A stretch of 64,000 nucleotides of DNA from Procambarus clarkii. Taxonomy: Eukaryota; Arthropoda; Malacostraca; Decapoda; Cambaridae. The stretch is from positions 27,364,479-27,428,478 of the forward strand of contig NC_091165.1 in NCBI RefSeq assembly GCF_040958095.1, written 5' to 3'. A model generated the notes under the pieces. It was given only the letters and a program-made list of their open reading frames with translations. It ran no database searches and was not told where the DNA came from. The position numbers were made by a program, and so were the translations under genes. This document shows, piece by piece, positions 47,476-58,900 of this stretch (within the stretch, counting starts at the first letter, position 1; each line of letters starts with the position of its first letter).

Positions 47476-48378
47476 TGGAGGGACCTGGGTACCAGGTTGA
47501 CCTGGGCACTGCTGGGTACCCCATCTAGTAGTTGGATGTAACTTAGAGATATTTTACAGAATACCTGTATATCTAATGTCAAAGAATCAAATGTTCTAAT
47601 AAAAATTTTATTAAGAATTATATGCACGAATAATAAAAAATACCACTTTGTACATTAATTATCCAACTCTCATGTGCATCACATATCTTTCTAATAGCCA
47701 CACACCATTATACAAGTCCTTAATTTGTCGAGGAGGGCAGCCAGTCACAAAATCTTCCCAGTATATTTAAAATGTATGGTGCATTATTAAAGCATTCCAT
47801 GTTCTTTAGGGCATGGCCGAGCTACCATATAAAAATTCTATCTGCTGGGTAGATGGTGCTCAATTAATGTCTGGTTGCTATATTCAGTTGGCATTCAAAA
47901 CTGAAAAAGTACTTACAGAAAAAATCATTCCTTCTTTATTTTTGTAACACAATGTGTGTGTGCTCTTGTATTGTACATTAATACCAGTGTAAACAAATAC
48001 AGTCTTTTAATTTAAGAACCTGCATCATTAACAACATTCCATTCATGAATAATTTTGCATTATTTAGCCATTACAATGAAGAATTAATTCTTTTTAAAAG
48101 AATAGAAGAATTCTATTAATGGCAATTCTTCATTAATAAGTCAATGTCCTTGGTAGTGTGCCATCAAGTCTTTAGCTATAAACTGATAAATCAAACTTCA
48201 GGATATTAAATTTTGCTTGCCCTTTCTACCAGACATGTTACCTCTTCACAATTAAAAATATTATATATAACCTGATACAAACAAATTTTTGGTCATAACA
48301 CAAGATAGAATTTGTATATTATTGCAATGAGATTTGCCAGCCCCTCATCAACCAAATTGCAGAAAATGTGCTTTGCAA
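47476..48378. other. 3' flank of C1D
   Basis: AT-rich; minus-strand AATAAA at 47935-47940 is a candidate poly(A) signal for C1D. An imperfect inverted repeat lies at 48072-48125. No gene. Confidence 0.5.
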
Positions 48379-51300
48379 CTACCATCCTTTTCCATACCAC
48401 GATCTGTTTTGAGGGTCGTCTTGAGGTAGCACTTGATTGTCTCCATCACTATCATCATCATCACACTCACTGCTGCTGCTGTTGTTAGATTCTTGTTCAT
48501 GTTGTGCCTCCACTTTCTTCCTCATATTAGCAATGAATGCTGCTATCCCACTTTCTGTCAAGACAAATCGTATCTTGATAAAATTATAATTAACTAAAAC
48601 ACCCAGATCTCTGATGCCTGGCTCCATTAGTAACACACTACCATGTGTGTACATAAATGTAAGCTACCCTTAATTCTAAGCAATAGGGTAGGGAGTCTGG
48701 AATGGAATGGAATCTCAGTAGGAAGACCGAATGCACTGTTTATGCAAGTACATATAATGCAGCACCAAGGCCTAGGCCAGAATGTAAAAAGACACCATCA
48801 AGGTAATGGCCGAACTCAAGATGAACCAGGTCACATCAGCACATACAAAATGGCAAGAGAAGACAGAAGGCAAGAAGTTACAGACATATGCAAAATAAGA
48901 ATAATCCAGTTTTTTTTTTACTAAGGTCCTATTTGGAGAGGTACTTAGCATACAGTAGTACTGTATAATACTCTACACTAAAAAAAAACATTTTCTCCTT
49001 TACCTTGATCATTTTCAGCATTGCCACGAAGTCCATGCCTGATGAACCTAGCAGCAGCTGGCCTGTCCAGTGTTGGTCTGTGGGCTCTAGCCTCTATCTC
49101 TGCAATGCGGGCTTGGGTTTCCTTCAGTCTTCCCATCTCCACCTTGTAGTCATCTCGAAGTGATGCATCAATATCTTCACCACTGGTTCTCATCAAAACT
49201 ATGAGAAGTGTATCAAACACACGAGTTAACTAACAACTACAGTTGACCAAACCACACACTTGAAAGTGAAGGGACGATGACATTTCGGTCCTTCCTGGAC
49301 CGAAAGTTTGTGAATGGTCTGCCCACAATCGACTTGAGAATGGTCCAGGACGGACCGAAACGTCGTCGTCCCTTCACTTTCTGGTGTGTGGTTTCGTCAA
49401 CATATTTCAGCCACGTTATTGTGATTCCTTGTCTGCATAACAACTACAGGTAGAAGAGTTAGTGAAATACTAAACCATTTAACAAGCAATCATTTTTAAT
49501 TAAGACTTACTTCATTAAGTAAAAAATAAAGCTTGTTATACCATACTATATAATGAAAATATGTTGTACAAGCATGACCAAAGCTGCAACTCAATTTTTT
49601 AATAGGTTAAACAAATTCAAATTTGTTCAATCAGACCTTTCAGTGATAATATCCCGCCTTACTAATAAGCAATTCCAACATATTTAATCATTTTTAAATT
49701 ATAAAACATGCAACTATGCATGTTAAATGCATGTAACTTCACTACATGTATTGTATACATACTGTAAATGATTACGTGTATTATATACAGTAATTTATTA
49801 CATGCTTCTGGCAACACACCACATGGCTAAATATTGATGGAGGGCTCGACAGCCTTCCAACTTACCCTTGACAGGGTACTAGGCTTCAGGCTATTCTTAT
49901 GGCATTGAAAATAAATATTTATTTAATATTCCAATAAGAAATCAATCAATGCCATAACTTAGAATTTAGTACATTGAATTCTGGGAAATGATCAACTGTT
50001 GACATTGTCCCAGACCATAGGAATCAATTATTTGTATATTGTTATATTATACTTATTTGGTGCCAATGATTTAATTTTTAAAGTACCAGAGTCATTCTAA
50101 AATAATCAATGAATTTTCCCTCATTGTAAACCAGCAGCCCTTTATGCAGTGGTATATTACTTACCCCAAAATAGTGAATTAATAGTATAGATCTCCATCA
50201 TACCAATCTTGGCTCGTTCAAGGGACAGCAACTGCAATTTAAAAAGAAATATTTAAAAAAGGGAACTTTCCATCCCAATAATTTGAAAGAACCCTACAAA
50301 TTTACAGTTGCTTATTAGCATTAACCTGTTTCCCACTTTCATGGGGGTAGTGAAACATCAGCCTTTAGATAAAAATAATTAATTTACCTTACTCTACACC
50401 CCATATTATCCTTATGAAGAAACTAGCACCATGACACTCCAGTACAGCACTGGGTACAGCAGTCCTCCTCACGAGATGTAACAGAGCACAAACATATTCA
50501 ATCTTTATAAACTTCTGCCACTTAGCCCTGTCCCCCACAACATCCTATTTGCTGTTTACATCCAGTACACCATTATTACAAGTACAACAAAATTGGCACT
50601 CACATTAGGCTACAATGATGCATCATTGTATCATTAGCAAATTTGTTATTTAGATGTTCTGATGATGCGTTAATCATCCGATACCAAATTGTATCACTAA
50701 CAATTGCTCCTGTGTCATTACAATACATAATGTGTCAAATATCACTTAACAAATGAGGGAACCTAAAGGTATCAAGCCGTTTTTCCTCATTTGCTTAAAT
50801 CAAAGCAGTGCATGCACCAGGAATTCCTTTATGTGTGCTTAGCCAATAAATGTACATTTAAAGTACACAATACTGTGTATACATTGGCACATGTTTAGTT
50901 TAAAAAAAAAAATTGCATGTGGGGCATAACAATGCATATCACAACTATTTCAACAATATTACCATACAGCAGTCTGCTGAACACAAGGACCTTTGAGTCA
51001 GAGTCTACCAGGCACAGAGCTGCACAACATACGAGAGCTGCAGTTAAAAAAGTCAACTAAACCCTAGAAGTAATCAAATGAACCTTTGACTTCAAGGGGA
51101 GGTATTTATTCAACTGTAAAAAATATCTGGTGTTCCCACATTTGCACTACTCTATCCAAGCATGGAGGCCTTCTCTTCAGGACATATCTGCTGTGGAGAA
51201 AGTTAAATGCCAGGCAATAAAATTCCTTTCAGAGTCAAGTCAATCCTCATACCAGGAATGGTCGAGGGCCACAGGGCTAACAAGACTGCAAACCAGACAT

Positions 51301-51755
51301 GACATGGCTGATCTCATTGAAACTTTTAAAATATTGAACAATTAGGAGGATATTGATCCAGACCACTTTTTTAAAAGGTCACATGTAACACATACAAGGA
51401 GCAATGGCTTCAAGCTCAACAAGCCACAATGTAGGACAGAAAACAGATGGTTTTTCACTCAATGGATTATAAACCTATGGAACTGCCTACCCACCGAAGC
51501 CATAAATGCAAAGACTTGCAGTTCAAAATCTAGCTGAAAGAAAGTCTAGAAAAATGGAGGTGACCTTTGAACATTTTGATAAAACCACGATAAGCTCACC
51601 TTGTTGAGCACCTCGTGGTACGGGTGAGAGATGAGGGGAGTAAGATCCTTCTCCAAGGAATCAATTATCTTAAGCAAGTTCAACATCTTGGGCGCCATCC
51701 CCGGGGGGAAGTCCCCTTGGCTGACAGCTTCCCTGTGGCTCGTTTTCAGCTCCAT
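48379..51755 (-). CDS. C1D: nuclear nucleic acid-binding protein C1D (exosome cofactor, Rrp47/Lrp1 family)
   Basis: Four coding exons on the minus strand, join(48379-48554, 49004-49198, 50165-50231, 51600-51755), give 594 nt and 197 aa, with GT-AG introns in phase. C1D binds RNA/DNA and partners the exosome nuclease EXOSC10/Rrp6 in 3' processing of rRNA, snoRNA and surveillance; it is nuclear. The Sas10/C1D-type helical domain spans residues ~25-140. Family landmarks are 'LSLERAKIGMMEIYTINSLFW' in shorter parts (residues ~54-74; human 'LEQAKVDLVSAYTLNSMFW'), 'VLMRTSGEDI' and 'LDRPAAARFIRHGL' (human 'LDRGAASRFVKNAL'). The C-terminal ~45 residues form a Ser/Asp-rich acidic tail not present in the 141-aa human protein. 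A LINE copy lies in intron 1 and a foldback element in intron 2. Confidence 0.93.
49239..49410. mobile_element. foldback (MITE-like) element in C1D intron 2
   Basis: Terminal inverted arms of about 60 bases: the left arm starts TTGACCAAACCACACA and continues 'GAAAGTGAAGGGACGATGAC' and 'TTTCGGTCCTTCCTGGACC'. The right arm has 'GGTCCAGGACGGACCGAAAC', 'GTCGTCGTCCCTTCACTTTC' and TGTGTGGTTTCGTCAA. About 50 bases lie between. It has no coding capacity. A one-arm relic is at 15412. Likely a non-autonomous DNA transposon, but the target-site duplication was not resolved. Confidence 0.75.
50611..50630. repeat. perfect 20-base palindrome
   Basis: TACAATGATGCATCATTGTA reads the same on both strands. 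It lies in C1D intron 1. Confidence 0.65.
50915..51590 (+). mobile_element. decayed 5'-truncated LINE in C1D intron 1
   Basis: Same family as 17150: 'TGTGGGGCATAACAATGCAT', then a reading 'HLHYSIQAWRPSLQDISAVE' and 'QEWSRATGLTRLQTRHDMAD' corresponding to 'HLDYCIQAWRPHLQKDIAAQ' and the following part. Several stops and frame changes. Antisense to C1D. Confidence 0.85.
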
Positions 51756-52955
51756 ATTTTGCTTGATCCACGCACCACTCTTCTGATTATCCGCTCACTA
51801 CACGCGCAGGCAAGCAAGGGTTGCTCCTGCAGGTCAGAACATACAGATCACAGTGCTGGTGACGGGGACGCCCTTGTGCTACCTCGCCTCTGTGTTGACA
51901 CTCATCAGCTGGCTGGATGGGACAGTCATCTTTCAACTGTATTTAAATTACTGTATTATTCAATATCAAGTAATTACTCCTATATATACATACATAAGCG
52001 ACTACAAAAAACATTTATGTAATTATTAAAATTACTAATGGTATCCAATTTCATTACTTATATTTTTGTTTTAAATTTAAATGTTACATTTATTCATTAA
52101 GTCGCAGTGGAGCTTCGTTTAATAATAAGCATACTAATTTTGTTTGAGAATTTGCGATTAAAGATGACACTCGATCATTTTGTGGTACAATTCACATTTA
52201 TTATGTCGATTTGATCTAGATTCAAGATAAACATTAAATACTGAAATACGTTGTTGATAATAACGTCATTTAAATTTGTTTATTGGTACGGCTATTAACA
52301 TATATTACTGTGTGGTCAGACTTTATTATAAATTTTATTGCGATTAATTGATAGGTTTCTAGAGGTATTGTTAGTAAATAAATGGAAAATACACGTGCTT
52401 TGTGAGATGTAAACAAATATTAGGGAATTTCTGAGTCCGGGAAAGGTTGGCTCCCCCACCATTGGTCGTCTCCTTAAGCTGGGTGTCGCAGGCTAATCCA
52501 GATTCATGTGTCCTCTTTTTATAGCTGGCTCGTCTTATAATCTGGTAATGCGTTTAAATAAAAGAAGTGATAGAAAATAGCTACTTGATATTTATAACTT
52601 TCTCAGAAATATAAGTAATTTTGAATTACTGTAATTTAAGAAGCGACATATATTTTTTACTTGTAATCCGAGTGACTAGAAGAACACCTTCCATCCAGTA
52701 TCTGGATTCAAATCAAATATATTGTACAGCAAATATTGAGGATTTTCTCTAGCTAACGTGTTATAACACATTTTGGTGTTTCTTAAAAGTTTTCAAACAC
52801 CAAGTATTATTAACAGCATACGAATATTACGACAGATTCAACTAAACAATGTGATGCATGTTTTTGTTACATGTTTGTGTGGTCGGGGAGGCGAGGGCCC
52901 CGGAGGGTGGGAGTGAGGGAAATTCTGTGGTGGTGTGTGGGGAAGTCCGGCCAGG
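51756..52955. promoter_or_regulatory. shared 5' region of C1D and the zinc-finger/threonine aldolase gene
   Basis: The two genes diverge from here, 1.2 kb apart at their start codons. The first 150 bases (C1D side) and the last 90 bases (52870-52955) are GC-rich and probably 5' UTRs. An inverted CCAAT box (ATTGG) lies near 52460. The middle is AT-rich, with no further gene. Whether one or two promoters exist is not shown. Confidence 0.4.
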
Positions 52956-55900
52956 ATGGAGGCCACCAGCGCCAAGGAGAAGGTCGTCGCCAGCATGAAG
53001 GCAGAGTACATTGAGCACTCCATTGAGGTCACACACTTTGCCGCGTAAGTTTCGTAAATGAAAGCCCGTGGGAAAAGGTGCGAGCTTCGCGAATATGACC
53101 TTGAGTGAGCGTGTCATCTTGTGATAACTCCAGCAGCAGGTGGTTTATTACGGCACTTGAGCTCAGTCTACAATCAACTTGTACACAAGTTTAGCTGGAT
53201 TAGAATAGGTTAGATAATTTGTAATATAACATAATGATATGTATCTGTAGAATTTGCTCACCTTCAAAGATAGCCATGATTTTCTAGGCTTTCTGGAGAA
53301 GTTAGTTTTGTTTAGCCAGAGTAGTAATGTCTGGAATGTCTGTTTGCCCGAAACGCATTGCGTAATAGTGGCTTTAGGCATTGTATGTACTAGCTCTATC
53401 TATATATCAATCCATTAATGTAACATCACTTGTATGTATATACCTTACCTGAATAAACATCTGAAACATCTGAATCTGGAAGGGTTTAGGTTAGAATAGG
53501 ATATCTTGGGTTAATAAGGTCGAATATTTAGGAAAAACCAAAGGCCAAAACATTGGTTATTCCTTTGAGAAAAGTGTTATTTACATTATCTAGACCAGTT
53601 TCAAATGCAGCCTGTGAGAAAACATTTATTGTAAAGGGGGTAATTATGGAGATATTAGTAGTAGAAAGATAATGGCATACACTATGATTAACATATGTTG
53701 ATACTCAGAGCTACAAATATTGATGAGTAAGCATATGTCTAAGAGTTCAGACTTTAATATAAGCCTCTGTCAAGTTACATAAAGTAGTGATTAGTTACTA
53801 CAATGAGTATATAGTTGACATAAATGCTTATATTTTATGTGCTAAACCTGTACCTATAAAATGTTGTAATACTGTATGTGTTACTATAGGTCTGACATAG
53901 AGACACAAGGTCTCAGCATGACGGGTCTGGAGGAAGCAGCAGATGTGCCGACAGAAATGACTGTGTCAGTGGAGGAGCAAGATCCAAATGCTGGAAGTTT
54001 GGAGGTTATGGAGCTTAAACATTCTATAGAGAAGAAGAAGAAACGAATACGAATTTACAGTCAAAAGTGAGCAAAAGGAAAAATTTATTTTCTTTGATCA
54101 ATTGTTGTTTTTAGTTTGATTTGTGGTTTCTAATACAGTACATACAATACAGTAGTTAAAAAACTAGCAGAAAACATCAGTAAAGATCTTTCATGACACC
54201 CTGAACAATTACAGTACTTTACATCAGTGATTACCAGTACTTTGATCTACCTGAATTTTGTAAATGGTTTAACTGGCAAGAGCACTTCAATAATTAAAAG
54301 CGAGCCCTTAAATGTGGAACATAATACAGTAATATACATCACAGCTACCATATTAAAGAAACAGTCTTGCAACAGATTAAAAAAAAAGGCGGACCTCCAC
54401 CAGTTATTGAAAACTGCACAGCTAGTTGCAGCTCCAGTAAAATATCTATACAGAGCTCAGTTAACTCTCACACCAAGACAGGCTCAGTGCCACAGGATAA
54501 CAACTCTGCAGACAAGACATACAAGACATGACAGGACTAATTTCAGTGAGTTAAAAAATACTGTACTGAGCGACAGTATTTAGAAGACATTAACCCATAC
54601 CACTTTTTTAAAAGGCACAATGTGACTTGAGACCAAGAGGCAACAGTTTTAAGTTCATCAACTGCAGTGTAGGACAAACAATAGGAGATATTTTTTTCAC
54701 CCCATAGGATAATAAACTCATTGGTATCACCTGCCTGCTGAAGCATTAAAGACCACAACAGGCTACAGCTAAAAATACACATTGAAAAGCTAAAGTATAT
54801 GGGCATACCATAAGCCACTGGCTTTCTGTCCTTGCCATGGCCAATAAAGATATTGGCCATCGATTAATTAGGTATTAATTTAATTACCTGTAATTAAGTT
54901 AGGTATGGTGCACAATAAGCTAATTACTTGCTTAGTTTATGTAGCAATAAACTAAGCAAGTAATCTACCAATGCCATAGATAATTTCAAACTATTAATTT
55001 TGTAGACAAAAATATTGCTTTGTTAGGCTGACTTATTTTATCCCCTCTGTACAAAATTTAATTCCTCTGAAAATTCCTCAGATTTCGAAAGGAGTGGATG
55101 CAAATGCGAGATTTTCATGGGTGGCTCTCAGAGGGAAGTGGTCCAGATCGGGCATACTGCACTGCATGTAATAAGGAACTTCTGGCTGGCAAATCTGAAT
55201 TGTTAAAGCATGCTAATGGAAAGAAACATAAGAAGAGATTAGCCGAGGGTCACATGAACATGACGGTTCCTGCAGACTTGTCCAGTGTCCTAGATGAAAC
55301 CGGCATGCCTCATGTCCTGGTAAGATAGACAAAACTGCCTTCATTAAACTGTAAAACTAGATTAAATTTGAATACTGTCCGGTATTTTTCTTAAATACAT
55401 ACTGTAGCAATAATGAAAATCAAGGCTGCATTTGTAGTCACTTAGTTTTAATTTTCTTCAGCGTATTGTTGATTTACGAAGTGACACTGTGACACAGCCA
55501 AGCAGAGAAATGAAAGAAGCCATGTTTGATGCTCCAGTGGGAGATGATGTGTTCTCGGAAGACCCTACAGTCAAAGGTTCGATCCTGTTTACTGTACTGC
55601 ATTTGTAGGAATTATTTGGAAGATAATTCCTATTTAGAGAATATAGAAGATAACAATGGGGCCGAGTACTATAATAAGGAATTTAGGCCATCCTACCTTA
55701 CTGTTCATGTTCTAGTCCAAGGACATAATGGAACTTATCTTAAGGAGCTGAATTAATTGCAGAGAAAGGCATTTTTTACATACTGTAACAGTGTAACTTC
55801 CAAAATATTTACAATTTCCTATCGGCTTAACCCTAAAGAATTCTAATTCAACTTGGGTTTTCTTGGGTGTTTACCATGAAATTCTGATTGACACCATATG

Positions 55901-58900
55901 CTTATTCTGAGGTGATAATATTTTGTAAAGTTTCACTATTTTTTCTTATTCTTTTGGTTATAGTGGCTTATTTTGTTTCACATTACTTTTCTGGTTGGTT
56001 TTCTCAGTTTCGGGTGATCTCTGATCTTAAAGCTTCCCATGCTTCGTATATAAAGCCAGATTCTGGTACTGGCTCTCAGCAGGTTAATGTGTGGGGTCAA
56101 GAAGCCTGATGCAATTCCAAGACTTGGTTGTTTCATCACATTAAACGCTTGATTTTTGTCTCGGTTTTCTTGGCATTAATTTGCTGCCTTTCTTTTCATA
56201 ATAAAGCATTGGAGGAGAAAGTTGCCAGAATGTTGGAGAAGGAAGCGGCTCTCTTTGTTCCCTCAGGCACAATGGCTAATCTGATATGTGGTAAGTATAC
56301 AATATAATAGTGTAATTGGTTTTACATTAACTATTGTTCTACCTTACTCGCTAAGTAAAACTAATTGTAAATGTATTGTTATACAGTAATCCATCTTCAA
56401 TATTGAGGAAAGTTATCTTAAGCATATAGGCCAATATTGTTTTGAGTCATATAATGGAGTCTCTCACATCCAGAATGCTTTGAACCAAAGTCCTTTCAGT
56501 GTATGCAGCTTTCTCTCAATACAGTATATATTTGTTCATTCATAAATCTTGGTAAGTTTTCTCTCTCTCTCTTGATGCCTAATCATATGCTCTTAAAATA
56601 CTGCTAATATGGTTTTCTTAAGCTTTGCATAACTGTCACTGTATTAAGGGCTTTTCAAAACTTTTAGTCTTCCTAAACACCATACTATAGACAGATCAAA
56701 CTTTATATTTCTAGCTAAAGGTATAAGTTCATGAAGTTTCAAATAACTGATTTAATAAAATACAAGTGATTTATTTTGAATCCTGTAATATATATGTATT
56801 AATACTAAAAACAAATTTCAAAATTTTGAGACTACTTTCTCCCTAGCAATTGATCACACATATCTTTCTAAAGCCAGAAGAAGGCTGACTGCTGTCATTT
56901 TAGAAATGGAACCTAAATTAGAAGTAATAAGAATATACAAATGAAATTCCAGCTGGGTTACAGCATGGAAAATTTCAGCAGCATGTCTAATTGTGTCATA
57001 TCATTTATATTTTGCGTTGCCAAAGATTCACCGAATTTATTTAATTTACAGGCAGCTAGCAAAGCTCATTTTAGAAGTTGAAACAATGTTTACAGAAATA
57101 AAACATTTACTGCAAATGTAAAATAAAATAAAAAAGTTGTGTAGGGAAATTAGAATTGATTCTTTCAGTGAACAATAGAGAGAGATTAAATTATGAAGCC
57201 TCTAAGGCAGTAGATAAGTTAAAAGGTATGATACAGTATTTAAATCCAGAACAATAAATGAATTAAAAAAAATTGTTTCATCAATAGACAAAAAAATCAT
57301 GGTTACCAAAATTTTTTAATTTTATCTACATATATAGTATAGTACTAGTAATTCAGTTTTGCTGTTGTAAGATGAAGCCAACCATTGCTCATTACAAGGT
57401 GTCTGATCAGACAATATCAGGAAGATGAAGAAAAAATTGCCATTGCAGTCAAATAATAATGATCATCATCATCACTTCAGTTTTGACGCACTGCTGGGGT
57501 CGTGGCTCAGAGATTATAGTTGGAGACCAGAGTCACCTTCACTTGTGGGCCCAGGGAGGAATTGCTCAGGTCAGACTTTACTGTACAAATTTCAGGCTTT
57601 GCCACCCTTCAAAAATGTTGTATCTTGTTAAGCAATTTATATATTTACTTTCAGCAGTACAGTGAAATATCAATTCCATTACAGTATTTTATACATTCAT
57701 TATTCTGGTTATGCCTATAAAAAGAATAAGTTTCACCTCATCAGGTACACTCAGGTCAATCAGTATTGGTGAGGAAGTTATAACAGTTATAGCAGTATTG
57801 GTGAAACTATTGAAGATGCATTGATTAATAGAACTCTCTAAAATACTGCACTGAATGAGTTGAATGTGAAAATAACATGTGAGGTACTACAGTATATGAA
57901 TGTGTGCAGGGGAGTGACAGCTTTGACATAAAATATTTATATTGCCAATATAAGGGCTTCTTTGGTCATAGTGCCAGCTGCTCAACATCCCTGGCAAGGA
58001 TATCTTATGCTATCAGTGGTTTAATTGTACACGTGCTGTTAATAATCATGTTTTATGATTGTATTGCTTGACAGATTTCTTCACCGTTAGGTTGGCAGTG
58101 TCCACCACCGCACTGTGAAGAATCTACCAGATGGAACATTTTCTCTTCAAGAGTTAAGGTCTCTAGTTCGAGGTGATGACCCTCATTGGCCAGTAACTAC
58201 TTTGGTGTGCATTGAAAATACCCATAACATGATGGGGGGCAAAGCTCTACCTCTACAGTGGATGGACGATGTAAGTTTCCACCCTGACATTTTAAGTACA
58301 GTACAGTAATTGAGTCTTTTTTATTTGTTCTTATGCCATACATAGAGCTGTATAAATTCAGAAATATGTTTTTTGGGGTTAATGTTTAAGATTTCCCTAA
58401 ATAAAACATCAAACACTGTAGTGACTAAGATCAGTCACATGACAATCATTTAGAAGTACTGTACAGGTGAAATATTACTTTTGCTTTCAGCTGGGAGCAC
58501 TGTGCAATGAACTAAATCTGCCACTGCATATGGATGGAGCACGACTCATCAATGCATCTGTGGTTCATGGGACAAGTCCTGCACGTCTTGTGCAGTTGTG
58601 TGATTCTGTCTCTCTCTGCCTAAATAAAGGTCTTGGTGCACCAATGGGCTCACTTGTTGTGGGCACTAAAGAATTTATAACAAGGTTTGTTTCCAAATTA
58701 TGTACTTTACATTTTATTGTTTAGTCTGTACATTCCATGTCCAACCACTTGGGCCAGATGGTAGAGCGACGGTCTGGCTTCGTGCAGGTCGGCGTTCAAT
58801 CCCCGACCGTCCAAGTGGTTGGGCACCATCCAACCCCCCCCCCCCCCTCCGTCTCATCCCAAATCCTTATCCTGGCCCCTTCCAAGTGCTATATAGTCGT

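Noticed and set aside
47032-47627. Pro/His-rich open frames up to 189 codons on the minus strand and a Gly-rich one of 215 codons on the plus strand
   Set aside because: They translate the G-rich minisatellite; no start context, splice support or homology.
49255-49400. Inverted repeat as a bacterial-type terminator or a miRNA gene
   Set aside because: Arms too long and the same word occurs at 15412, so a mobile foldback element fits better.
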